This document shows, in pieces, positions 32,912 through 44,728 of a DNA stretch of 64,000 nt. The notes under the pieces were generated by a model, which was not told the DNA's origin, ran no database searches, and saw nothing but the letters and a program-made list of their open reading frames with translations. A program made the position numbers and the translations under genes. The DNA is from Piper betle (Eukaryota > Streptophyta > Magnoliopsida > Piperales > Piperaceae). The first letter of the stretch is position 1, and every line of letters begins with the position of its first letter. Location: positions 1 through 64,000 of the forward strand of contig JAURVB010012660.1 in the NCBI GenBank assembly GCA_033002965.1, in the 5' to 3' direction.

Positions 32912-35876
32912 TGTAAGACCCCAAATCCGGTTCACGCTCGTGAACCGAACCGGCATGTTACAGGCCCCGGTTAGGTCGGCTAACCCGAACCTAACTCATG
33001 CGGATCCAATCTCGGCGTCTTAAGATGAAGATACGACTCGTAATGCATGGATAAATACACAAAATCCTAACATGGTACTACATGAATGACATGCAAGTCA
33101 GAGTACACACCAACACAATCACGATCAAAATTAATAAAAGTTTTGAAATATAACGGACAGAATTTCCCCTAAAAATGTAATTAGGGGCCACCCTGTCAAA
33201 TATACATATAAAAATATATGTAACCAACTATCAAATAATTTCATTCACACAGAATCTAATCTACTATACACTCATGCTGAAGCTTGGGTTTCAACCCATC
33301 ATACTTTTGCTGCGCTACTCTGATCATTTCATTTCATCTCATTGTCATGCCTCAAACATTTACTCATAGCATGTTCATAAAATAATAACATAATAATACA
33401 AACATTAAACATTCAGATAACCTAACATGTGTGTGCACAAGACCTCATTGCTCCTCCGTCCTGGCCGGCTCATCCATCTCGTGCTTATCACCTACATATA
33501 TATAAGAAAAACGTCAGTAACAAGCGTTACTGGTCCGGAAAAGAAAATAACTATAACAAACTGGCTATGAGAGCAAACTCTCATATGAAAGAAAATCATA
33601 TACTTCCTCAAGAACACTCTGAAGGGCACTACTGAGGAGCCACTGGGCTGCAGACCCGGTAGCATCCCGAACTTACTGCTGCTGGTACTGTGCTACTCTC
33701 AGCACTTCTTTTCAGTACTTCTCGTGAAACTTTATCCTAAGCCCTCTCCTTACCTCCATATTTCTCCTGGCCTTGAGCACGAAGGCCGAGTACTCTCAGG
33801 CAGTCGCCTTTAGTACCCTTTGAACCACAAGTCCGGACATGCGCTGTACTAAACAGTACCCGTAAACCTCCACGTTCTCCGGGTGTGAGGAACTCAAACG
33901 CGGAGTTGTCAGGATCCCTCGGGAATGGAACAGTCCGCTGGCACTAATCCAGAGCCCGCTTTGACTGTCACGGCATCCTCTGCATGGTACGTGCAGTCGA
34001 TTTCTCCATCTCTCGTCTCACTGAAAACTCGATAAACTACTATATATATAGGCCTGGGTAGGGATTCATATAATAGGCCCGAAGGCAACTTGTGGTGGAT
34101 CTTGTTTTCGAAATCATCCTCGAGGGATCTCATCCTCGAGGGGTTATTAATCCGGAAAGTATTCGATTAAATGGCCCGAGTTAAGTGGGATCCGATAAAA
34201 CGCCACTTAACCCGTCCTGCAGACAATAAAATAAACATACAATGGAAGAGCGTAAAACAAGACGAGTCCTAAACGGACCTGGTAGAAGCTCCAAGCGTGT
34301 CATCGCGCCTAGGCGGCGAGCTCCTACTCCGTACCTACACATCAAAACTAAATACTAACGCCCGCTAACTAAATGATGCATCAAATCCGACATGACCATC
34401 ACACCACAATACAAACATCAACCATAACAATCAACAATTATAAATATAAAAATAATTCCAACTTATCCTATTAACACCTATTTCATTATATTTCCTACGT
34501 TACGTTGTACTCGATTATCATACTCAAATTTACTTTACTTCATTAGCTCATTTAACCTTCATACCCTGTTAATCACATCATGCACATGTTTACTTCATTC
34601 ATAATCTTAACATTCATCATAATAATTAATCAACCCTAGCATGCTATGCTAACAATTATCATCAATTTTAAATAAATCAATCGGAGGTAATTATACCTCA
34701 CGTCGTCGGCAATCGGCGACGGCTAGGGTTCCGTCGCGCGTCTCGGAGCTCAAATTCGGCGCTCATCGGCGTCCGAAGCTCGATCGGGCTCCACCGGGTG
34801 AGCCCCGCGGAAGATCCGGTGAATTCCGGCGAATTCCAGAAATTCCGATTTTCCGGCGGTTTTCCGGCAGCTGCTGGCGGTTTTCCGGCAACTTCCGGTG
34901 GTTTTCCGGCGACAATCGCCGGCGGCGTCTACTAGTTGGAAAGGGGTCGTGTTGGGTACCCTCGGAACCGGCTCGGCGAGCCCGACTCATCTACGAGGTC
35001 GACGCGGCCAACGGAGGTGGCGGCTCGCCGGAAAACGGCTAAAACAGAGGCCGGCGGCGATGGGTCGCTAGATCCGGCCGGCCACGGCGGCGATGGCCTC
35101 CGTTCCGGTCGGGGAGGGTCGCTGGGTGGTCGGCGGTGCTGAGGCGACCACTGGATCGACGGCTGCGACGGTCGCCGGCGGCGGGATCGGCGACGCGACC
35201 AAACGCAGCGGCGGCGCTAGGCGTGGCGATTCCGGCGTCGCGGCGGCCCGATGGTGGCCGGGCCTGGTCGGGGCGGCAGGGCGACGTCGTCGCCGAGCTG
35301 GGTGGCGTCGGTCGACGGCCGGGCGGCGCCGGCCGTGGCGGCGGTGGCGCGCGAACAGGGGCGGCGCGGGCGAGGGTTTGGGCGCGGGGGAAGAAAAAGT
35401 CGGGGTGAAAATGGGTGGCAAACTCGTAAATAATACTTGACTCGTCTCCGGCTCGAGTCAAGTATCATAACTAACTCGTATTAAATCCTAAAAAAATTCA
35501 TAAAAATCGGGAAAAATCCCGTAAAATCAAACAACACCAAAAAAATTATAATGATATGCTCTAGAACTATCAACCCACCCAAACTGCCCGAACGCGTCCT
35601 AACGCGGTAAACGGCCTAATACTAATTCTACGATCCACTATATATAAAAATAAAAAAAATGACTGGCATACTCTCATATATCTGATAACTCATTCTGTTC
35701 TGCTGTGTTCATGACGTTATCATCATATACTTGGGTACGCATGACCCTCATAGCTCATACACGCGACTCGCATCGGCTCGGTACACGTGTCCTGAAACTG
35801 ACTCAACTCGAAAAAAATAACGGTCGACCCGACCGGTTTCGAATATAAAACCCTGACTCGAATCGTGGGTTTTACA
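32912..35876 (-). repeat. 3' LTR (left copy) of the LARD-like element
   Basis: On the minus strand it begins TGTAAAACCC and ends GGGGTCTTACA. The other LTR ends GGGGTGTTACA, so one difference lies six bases from the edge. The GC-rich middle (34,700-35,420) yields Arg/Pro/Ala-rich open frames on both strands; these have no recognisable domain and recur in the other LTR, so they are not called as genes. Confidence 0.93.
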
Positions 35877-35877
35877 A

Positions 35878-35889
35878 CCTTCCCTCCTT
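35878..35889 (-). promoter_or_regulatory. Polypurine tract of the LARD-like element
   Basis: The minus strand reads AAGGAGGGAAGG one base before the LTR start TGTAAAACCC. This is the expected place and composition for the plus-strand DNA primer. Confidence 0.75.
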
Positions 35890-38140
35890 ATAAAAATTTC
35901 GTCCTCGAAATTTTAACTCAAGGAGGTTCTGCTGAACTACTACATGGAGCTGGATACACATCTGTTGTATCCTCTACTCTTCGATAGTCATATACATCCT
36001 TACTGATTATAGCTGCACTGTCACGGTGGTTCTACTTCTGTTGCTGTCAATATCCACATTCTGTTTCTAAGCTGTCTATGCCTATTCTGACATGACCATC
36101 ATCCCTTCTCTTCTGTTCTGATCACTGCTGCTAACTCGGCGGAAAAAACCCTAGGTCACCCCTAAGGGCCTATTGGGTTGGTCAAGCAGATACTCTAGAG
36201 TATCGCAAGTTTCTAATCTGGGCTATGTCTGGAAAACTATGCGGAGGGTAAGACCTACCTGCTAACATCTACCCATGCCCCTCTAATCGTCGTCTGTGAA
36301 CAGTCACCTACATGTACTCGCAGGAACTCTACTCTAGGTCCTACACTCACCTCAAGGCCTGCTATGAGTCTCCTGCTAAGTACGGTAGATACCCTAATGA
36401 GCTGCACGGCTCACTGTCGCCAGTCTAGGTCCAACTCTCAGGTGTCCCTATACAAGGAACTGGACCGCTCACTTGGTTATAGTTGACTCGGTCCTGAGTC
36501 ATGTATCTCACTCTGTTCTATATGAGAACAAGGATAGCTGCTATTCTCTACTGCATACTATGGCTCAGGTGAATATCTATACAACTACTAACTACTGCTG
36601 AAAGGAGGCGAGAACACCTGTACATACACAGCGTGTCTCAAGGAGTATGATAACATACTCTGTATAGGACTGTGGAGTCTGCATCTGGTCTGTGGCATGT
36701 GCTCTGTGCTATGTGCTCTGGTCAATGTATACTCATCTCAATCCTCTGGATAAACTGATGGTAGAACTGATACATACAAAGGGGTGAGTGGAATCCTCAA
36801 GTGAAAACTCCACTCTGTCTAACATCTCTGGGTTATAGGAAAGGAGGCTGAATCTCGTGGAAACTAGTCACACCGCTCAAAAACTCTCAATAGGTGCTCC
36901 CTCATTCTCACATGTGGTATCTGATGCAAGGTAAACAGGGAATCCTGGGACCTGTGGGTTATAGGCCCACACGCTTCTACCGCGCGACTCTTATCTATGG
37001 TAAGGTTAAGGTCTCATGCAATTAGTAAGGGAGATAAAATCCCTATGTAACATATCGGGTGGCCAAAATATTGGTAGGTCTATGGACTTGTCTCTAAGAT
37101 TACCATGATTTACTATGCCACAGGTGATCAGTCTGTGAAACAGTCAATCAATGACAAATCTCAGAAACGGCTCCTAAGTGGCTCTAGTTCAATCAGCTAA
37201 CAGTAGGCACATGTTTCTCGACACCGTACTAGTCACGCACTTCTAAACGGGCGGGGTTCAAACGACCCAAAGAACCACCGTCTCTCCTCAAGTCTACGGG
37301 GACTCATAATGAGGTTCGACACGTGTCTCGTCCGCTCTTCAGTGGTGTGTGACCTGCCGTCCCGTACCGATTTGTAGTACTAATCTTGACTCACATGACT
37401 ACTACTGCTGTGGTAGACTCTCAAGCAAGGCTATCAACCAAGATGAGCATACACTGGTATCACTCCGTCTGGTCTGCATAGTCTGTTCTGTCTGAAGTCC
37501 CTATTTACATTGTTCTCAAGCTGGGGTGAGGTCCGTCATCGTAAGATCGGTCTGCCCATACCGACCTGCACTGTAAACCCTAATCAATACCATGAAGGTG
37601 TTTCTATACTCAGGGTAGGGCTCAACCCTATGTCTCAAGGTAAGGACCTAATCGTGCTGGCGAAACACAAGGGAATCGTTATCTCTCTGAAAAACACTCT
37701 CGCTGAACCCTCTATCTATGCCCCATACTAAGTCAACCTCCTATCGCTGGCTGGCCAATCGCTAAATGGGTTAAACTGCGCGTATGATCATCTACTAACC
37801 ATCTGATCTATGTATGCTGGTTGTGACCCATGGATCATGCAGTCTACACAATCTGATCGTTGTGACCGTTCCATCTAGAGGTCACTCTGTCATGTTCCCT
37901 GACTCTGTCCATACGCATCCCTATGAGACTATAACTAACCGTGTCTGATGGGGACATCTTGCAATATTCATCTGACCCAATGGTGTTAGGTCACGACAAT
38001 GATTGCAAGAGAACTGTGAAGTGAGATCTTATGCCATCTCATCCAAATAACCTCCGTTTTCCTTAACTCTTTTCTATTCTGCTGACTTCACTGTAACTAT
38101 TCCTTGTTCCTCAACTCTAGTCCTACTAAACCTTAACTAA
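35890..38140 (-). other. Non-coding interior of the LARD-like element
   Basis: This stretch of over 2 kb has balanced composition and many CTCTACT / CATCTGG-like phrases but no retroviral-type domain in any frame. The phrase TTTCGTCCTCGAAATTT just inside the polypurine tract is an imperfect palindrome. Confidence 0.6.
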
Positions 38141-38142
38141 TC

Positions 38143-38385
38143 TACTCGGTCGGTGGATGAGCAATACACGGACGGCGGTAGTGCGCCTCGGGCGGTGGTT
38201 GTGCAACTCGGTCGGTGGTTGTGCAACTCGGTCGGCGGTTGTGCAACTCGGTCGGCGGTTGTGCAACTCGGTCGGCGGTTGTGCACCTCGGTCGGTGGTT
38301 GTGCACTCGGTCGGTGGTTGTGCATTCGGTCGGTGGTTGTGCATTCGGTCGGTGGTTGTGCACTCGGTCGGCGGTTGTGCACTAC
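38143..38385. repeat. Minisatellite of about 20 bp units in the LARD interior
   Basis: About eleven units of the form TCGGTCGGTGGTTGTGCAAC run without spacers. Units differ mainly at GGTGG versus GGCGG and at the CAAC / CACC / CACT / CATT junction, and length shifts between 19 and 21 bp. All six frames stay open over parts of it, which explains the repetitive peptide-like frames in this segment. Confidence 0.92.
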
Positions 38386-39269
38386 CTAGATGCAGAAATA
38401 TCTAATCCTACTCATATGCATCGTAAATCTACTACTATCTCTGCCATATCCTGGCTGCTATTAGCTCGGTTCAGGTTGTCCAATCATGCGTGTCTGATCC
38501 AGAGGGGTTTGGATCATGATGCTGACACATATGATGGTCAACCTATGCTAAACCCCACTCTGATCTCCTGAAATTTAGAGTGGCTGCTTCTATCACTGCC
38601 GACTAGCCCACAAACGGCAATCACTGATCTGGTGCCTTATCTTTGGTAGAATCTCGTCCAATGTCTGATCTCGTAGGCACTGGTGGTCCTGGTCTTTTCC
38701 TTGTTGTGTCCAAGCTTACGTCTCACTACTCATCCTCATTCACTACTATTTTCTAAAAGTTGTCCCTCTCAAGTTATCTACCCACTTCAAGCTCCTTCCC
38801 ATTATGCACACCACGTTCCCTGGAAATAAGACTAATGTGGTGACATACAAAGGGCGGACACCTGGTCAACATACAATTCATCCAAATCTCTTGTGCGATG
38901 GACAGAACTAGTGGGTCTCTAAGCCCATCATGACAAGCCTGTCAGATTCCTGCTAACGGCTATTGACATCCAAATCTGGTATAAGATGGGAACTTATACC
39001 CATTCTACCCCTACTAGCACTACACATACCTTGCTCACATCTAACTTACCAACAGTCTGATATCATCCCATAGAAATGACCTGTCAACTCAACTAAGGTC
39101 AGTTCCACAGAATTCTAATCCAGTCCTGAATACACTGTTATCCAAACAACTTGTGAAGAAAATCTGCATGTAAAGAAAATATACGAAACATACCTGCCAG
39201 CTGGACTCGGAGCAGTCTTTGCACACACATCACCTATAAAGTATCATACATCTTAATCGGCCGAGAGTG
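38386..39269 (-). other. LARD interior adjoining the primer-binding site
   Basis: This is the 5' untranslated interior in the element's own direction. No coding frame or domain was found. Confidence 0.55.
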
Positions 39270-39281
39270 GCTCTGATACCA
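39270..39281 (-). promoter_or_regulatory. Primer-binding site (initiator tRNA-Met)
   Basis: The minus strand reads TGGTATCAGAGC, the standard plant initiator-methionine primer site, 4 nt (ACAT) inside the LTR edge. This fixes the element's orientation. Confidence 0.9.
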
Positions 39282-39285
39282 ATGT

Positions 39286-42257
39286 TGTAACACCCCAAAT
39301 CCGGTTCACACTCGTGAACCAAACCGGCATGTTACAGGCCCCGGTTAGGTCGGCTAACCCGAACCTAACTCGTGCGGATCCAATCTCGGCGTCTTAAGAT
39401 GAAGATACAACTCGTAATGCATGGATGAATACACAAACCTAACATGGTACTACATGAATGACATGCAAGTCAGAGTACACACCAAACAATCCCGATAAAA
39501 ATTAATAAAAGTTTTGAAATATAACGGACAGAATTTCCCCTAAAAATGTAATTAGGGGCCACCCTGTCAAATATACATATAAAAATATATGTAACCAACT
39601 ATCAAATAATTTCATTCACACAGAATCTAATCTACTATACACTCATGCTGAAGCTTGGGTTTCAACCCATCATACTTTTGCTGCGCTACTCTGATCATTT
39701 CATTTCATCTCATTGTCATGCCTCAAACATTTACTCATAGCATGTTTATAAAATAATATCATAAAAAAACATTAAACATTCAATCACCCAATGTGTGTGT
39801 GCAGAAGACCTTATTGCTCCTCCGTCCTGGCCGGCCCATCCATCTCGTGCTTATCACCTACATATATATAGGAAAAACGTCAGTAACAAGCGTTACTGGT
39901 CCGAAAAGAAAATAACTATAACAAACTGGCTATGAGAGCAAACTCTCATATGAACGAAATCATCATATACTCCACGTGAACACTCTGAAGGGCACTACTG
40001 AGGAGCCACTGGGCTGCAGACCCGGTAGCATCCCGAACTTACTGCTGCTGGTACTGTGCTACTCTCAGCACTTCTTTTTCAGTACTTCTCGTGAAACTTT
40101 ATCCTAAGCCCTCTCCTTACCTCCATATTTCTCCTGGCCTTGAGCACAAAGGCCGAGTACTCTCAGGCAGTCGCCTTTAGTACCCTTTGAACCACAAGTC
40201 CGGACATGCGCTGTACTAAACAGTACCCGTAAACCTCCACGTTCTCCGGGTGTGAGGAACTCAAACGCGGAGTTGTCAGGATCCCTCGGGAATGGAACAG
40301 TCCGCTGGCACTAATCCAGAGCCCGCTTTGACTGTCACGGCATCCTCTGCATGGTACGTGCAGTCGATTTCTCCATCTCTCGTCTCACTGAAAACGCGAA
40401 AACTACTATATATATAGGGCTGGGTAGGGATTCATATAATAGGCCCGAAGGCAACTTGTGGTGGATCTTGTTTTCGAAATCATCCTCGAGGGATCTCATC
40501 CTCGAGGGGTTATTAATCCGGAAAATGTTCGGTTAAATGGCCCGAGTTAAGTGGGATCCGATAAAACGCCACTTAACCCGTCCTGCAGACAATAAATTAA
40601 ACATACAATAGAAAGAGTAAAACAAGACGAGTCCTAAACGGACCTGGTAGAAGCTCCAAGCGTGTCATCGCGCCTAGGCGGCGAGCTCCTACTCCGTACC
40701 TACACATCAAAACTAAATACTAACGCCCGCTAACTAAATGATGCATCAAATCCGACATGACCATCACACCACAATACAAACATCAACCATAACAATCAAC
40801 CAATTATATAATCATAAAAGTATAATAATCCTAACTTATCCTATTAACACCTATTTCATTATATTTCTCTACGTTATCGTTGTACTCGATTATCATACTC
40901 AAATTTACGATTTACTTCATTAGCTCATTTAACCATTCATACCTCTAATTAATTACATCATGCAATGTATCACTTCACTCATAATCTTATACATTCATCA
41001 TGACAATTATTCAATTCTAGCATGCTATGCTAACAATCATAATCAATTTTAAATAAATCAATCGGAGGTAATTATACCTCACGTCGTCGGCAATCGGCGA
41101 CGGCTAGGGTTCCGTCGCGCGTCTCGGAGCTCAAATTCGGCGCTCATCGGCGTCCGAAGCTCGATCGGGCTCCACCGGGTGAGCCCCGCGGAAGATCCGG
41201 TGAATTCCGGCGAATTCCAGAAATTCCGATTTTCCGGCGATTTTTCCGGCAGCTGCTGGCGGTTTTCCGGCGACTTCCGGTGGTTTTCCGGCGACAATCG
41301 CCGGCGGCGTCTACTGGTCGGAAAGGGGTCGTGTTGGGTACCCTCGGAACCGGCTCGGCGAGCCCGACTCATCTACGAGGTCGACGTGGCCAACGGAGGT
41401 GGCGGCTCGCCGGAAAATGGCTAAAACAGGGCCGGCGGCGATGGGTCGCTAGATCCGGCCGGCCACGGCGGCGATGGCCTCCGTTCCGGTCGAGGAGGGT
41501 CGCTGGGTGGTCGGTGGTGCTGAGGCGACCACTGGATGACGGCTGCGACGGTCGCCGGCGGCAGGATCGGCGACGCGACCAAACGCAGCCGCGGCGCTAG
41601 GCGTGGCGATTCCGGCGTCGCGGCGGCCCGATGGTGGCCGGGCCTGGTCGGGGCGGCAGGGCGACGTCGTCGCCGAGCTGGGTGGCGTCGGTCGACGGCC
41701 AGGCGGCGCCGGCCGCGGCGGCGGTGGCGCGCGAACAGGGGCGGCGCGGGCGAGGGTTTGGGCGCGGGGAAGAAAAAGTCGGGGTGAAAAGTGGGTGGCA
41801 AACTCGTAAATAATACTTGACTCGTCTCCGGCTCGAGTCAAGTATCATAACTAACTCGTATTAAATCCTAAAAAAATTCATAAAAATCGGGAAAAATCCC
41901 GTAAAATCAAACAACACCAAAAAAATTATAATGATATGCTCTAGAACTATCAACCCACCCAAACTGCCCGAACGCGTCCTAACGCGGTAAACGGCCTAAT
42001 ACTAATTCTACGATCCACTATATATAAAAATAAAAAAAAATGACTGGCATACTCTCATATATCTGATAACTCATTCTGTTCTGCTGTGTTCATGACGTTA
42101 TCATCATATACTTGGGTACGCATGACCCTCATAGCTCATACACGCGACTCGCATCGGCTCGGTACACGTGTCCTGAAACTGACTCAACTCGAAAAAAATA
42201 ACGGTCGACCCGACCGGTTTCGAATATAAAACCCTGACTCGAATCGTGGGTTTTACA
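39286..42257 (-). repeat. 5' LTR (right copy) of the LARD-like element
   Basis: It matches the left LTR over its full length with scattered differences, such as the loss or gain of single A's and CACACTCGTGAACCAAACC in place of CACGCTCGTGAACCGAACC. In the element's own direction it would carry the promoter; a TATATATATGTAGGTGAT-type segment (minus strand, about 39,856-39,872) is a candidate TATA region shared with the other LTR copies. Confidence 0.93.
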
Positions 42258-42262
42258 TGATA
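42258..42262. repeat. Target-site duplication TGATA (right)
   Basis: It matches 32,907-32,911. The reading of the older solo LTR resumes here. Confidence 0.95.
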
Positions 42263-43661
42263 GACCCCTGATTGCCCCGTCCCGAATCATTGCCGGAAAA
42301 CCGCCGAAATCCGCCGGAAAACCACCGGAACTTGCCGGAAAACCACCAACACTCGCCGGAAAACCGTGAGAACCGCCGGAAAATTGGATTCGTGGGAAAT
42401 TCGCCGAATCATCCGCCGAACACACCTGGTCCAATCTGATCGGAATTCGGACGCCGCTAGGTGCCGAATTCGAGTTTCGAGCCACGAAACGAAAACCCTA
42501 GTCGTCGCTGATTTTCGACGACGCGAGGTATAATTTATTTTAATTTAATTATTTAAAAATATTGATTATTAGAATTGCATGCCAAGATTTGTGTGTGTGT
42601 GTGTTATTAATATATATTTAAATGTAGGTTTGATTAAGAATAGAAATATGAAATTGTTTGGTTGAGTGGTGTTAAGAATGGAGGCCAAGAAACAAATTAG
42701 GGTAACTAGGTAATGATCATGATCTAATGCAAATTAGCCTAAGTAGGCTTGCTAGAATTGATATAGGTTGATGTGTGTTGACTGATGCGCGATTGTGTTG
42801 ATTGTGTGTGCATGCTATAGGATGTGTGATTCATCATGCGGGCGTTAGTTTTTAGCTTGATTGTATAGGTACGGTGTAGGAGCTCGCCACCTAGGCGCGT
42901 GGACCCGTTTGGAGCTTTTACCAGGTCCGTTTAGGACTAGTTCTCTGATTTACGCTATTCTATTGTGTATTTGATTTATCATGTGCATGACGAGTTAAGT
43001 GGCGTTTTATCAGATCCCACTTAACTCGGGCCATTTAGCCAACAATTTTCCGGATTAATAAACCTCGAGGATGAGATCCCTCGAGTTTGTTTTCGAACTT
43101 CAGATCCAGCTCACGTTGCCTTCGGGCCTATTGTATAAATCCTAACCCAGACCTTTATATATGTATAGTTTTCGCGTTTTCAGTGAAAGATTGAATGAGG
43201 GAAATCCGACTACCGTGCTACGCGAGCAGGCACGTGTGTCGATAGTGGGCTCTAGAATGGTGTGCGGGCCGTTTCATTCCCGAGGGATCCTGACAACTCC
43301 ACCTTTGAGTTCCTCAAACCCGAAGAAGTGTGGAGGTTCACGGGTATTGCATTGCAGCGCATGTCTAGACTTGTGGTTTTAAAGGGTATTGAAGGCGACT
43401 ACCCGAGAGTACTCAGCCTTCGTGCTCAAGGCCAGGAGTAATATGGAAGGTGCAGAGGGCGGAAAGGAATGAGATTTAATGCGAGAAGCGATAGAGAAAT
43501 GGCCGAGGCATGAGAATGTGAAAGATAGGGGAACGCTGCGACCCGAGGGCGACGGCTCCCATATATGCCCTGATGAGAGTTCTTGAGGAAGTATATGGTT
43601 TTGATTTAACAGGAGAGTTTGCTCTCCTGTGCCAAATTGATATTAGTTATTTTCCGGGCCG

Positions 43662-43675
43662 GTAACACTCGTTAC
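43662..43675 (+). other. Hairpin conserved in every LTR of the family
   Basis: GTAAC-ACTC-GTTAC forms a 5-bp stem with a 4-nt loop, about 15 nt before the TATATATATG segment. The equivalent sites in other LTRs are 33,517-33,530 and 39,883-39,896 (GTAAC-AAGC-GTTAC), 16,040-16,053 (ATAAT-GAGT-ATTAT) and 59,485-59,498 (ATAAT-ATTT-GTTAC, partly paired). Loops vary while stems stay paired. Confidence 0.6.
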
Positions 43676-44728
43676 TGAAAGTTTTCTATATATATGTAGG
43701 TGAGGAATGCGAGCGACGAAAACTGTCGGGACTGCGGAGGAGCAGCACGAAACCGCGCACGCATGTACTTGCCGCGTGTAACGTATAATGACGGTGTGTT
43801 ATTGCTAAGTGAATGATAATTTTGATGTGTTTGTTTAGATAAATTGCTTGATATAAAATAAATGGATAAATATATATGAGTAGTGAGTTTGGAGTTCAGG
43901 CTCGATTTAATTGAAACGAAAAGATAACGATGAATGCCACTATAGATTATCATATTTTATCGTATTTTGATAAAATATTTATATACCCTTATTGTAGATA
44001 ATTTTTAATTAAAATTTTTTTGCCATTGCATGGCTTTATTTTGCTTGCACATCATAACATGCATGTAAAACTACATTAGAACCCACCCATCCCATCTATG
44101 CATTCCATGTTTACATCTCCATCTTGAGACACCGAAAATAGATCCGGGTCGGCTTAACCGAACCCGGTAGATTAGCAAACGGTTTAGTTGCCGGTGACAT
44201 TTTCAGGTCGGTTCACGGGTGAGCCAAAACGAAGTGTTACAATACAAGCACAATATAAGCAAATATGTCATAAAAATATACTGTAAATGCAGTTGTGACC
44301 TGCATGTATAGGAATGAAATGATGATATGGTGTGCACTAATAAATACAAGCATACATGTTTAAGGTGCTGCAATCACCTTCAATCAACGCTTATCTCGGT
44401 AACGAATGACCGCTCACAACTTCCATATTATCACAACTTCCATACTAAATCCAACCTGTAACCATAAATGCAACAACATATCCTACAAATAATATAGGAG
44501 GGCTATTTTTCACCTAACTCACCGAAACACATTCTCATTAGCCAAACTCAGACCTAAAATGGCCTTGCATTGCGAGAAAAGCAGACAACACACACATCAA
44601 TATATTATGAAATGTAGGCGTGCCCAGACGCCTGAGCTTGAGCCTGTCCAGAATGGGGCAGCAGCTCCCTAAGGAAGTCTGAAATTGTATCATCACGGCA
44701 TTACTCCCGCCCATGGGCATTTCCGACT

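Larger units (their letters stand above)
32912..42257 (-). mobile_element. Complete non-autonomous LTR retrotransposon (LARD-like)
   Basis: Two near-identical direct repeats of about 2.97 kb (32,912-35,876 and 39,286-42,257) flank a 3.41-kb interior, and the whole is bounded by the 5-bp duplication TGATA. A primer-binding site complementary to initiator tRNA-Met lies on the minus strand next to the right LTR, and a purine tract lies next to the left LTR, so transcription runs right to left. The interior contains no gag, protease, reverse transcriptase, RNase H or integrase frame; the longest frames are short or lie in a minisatellite. Very long LTRs with a conserved non-coding interior are the definition of a large retrotransposon derivative (LARD), which must be mobilised by an autonomous partner, probably Ty3/gypsy. 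Only scattered substitutions and small indels separate the two LTRs, so the insertion is recent. Confidence 0.92.
32021..44241 (+). mobile_element. Older solo LTR of the long-LTR family, interrupted by a nested element
   Basis: The left edge TGTAAAACCC (32,021) and right edge GTGTTACA (ending 44,241) are flanked by the perfect 5-bp duplication ATACA (32,016-32,020 and 44,242-44,246). The LTR is split at 32,911/42,263 by the complete element at 32,912-42,257. Removing that insert leaves about 2,870 bp, matching the length of the other LTRs. No second LTR or interior lies alongside, so it is a product of LTR-LTR recombination. Blocks shared with other copies include GTAGGAGCTCGCCACCTAGG (about 42,877-42,896), GAGGGATCCTGACAACTCCA and TATATATATGTAGGTGAGG (near 43,690). 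Its orientation is opposite to that of the nested element. Confidence 0.9.

Noticed and set aside
34763..35468. Clustered Arg/Pro/Ala-rich open frames inside the LTR, repeated at 41,079-41,848
   Set aside because: They occur in both LTRs, open in several frames at once because of GC content, carry no domain, and the element needs no LTR-encoded protein.
38143..38385. Possible CRISPR array
   Set aside because: The units are contiguous with no unique spacers, and the genome is a plant nuclear one.
38126..38571. Repetitive peptide-like frames in four reading frames
   Set aside because: They are translations of the 20-bp minisatellite.
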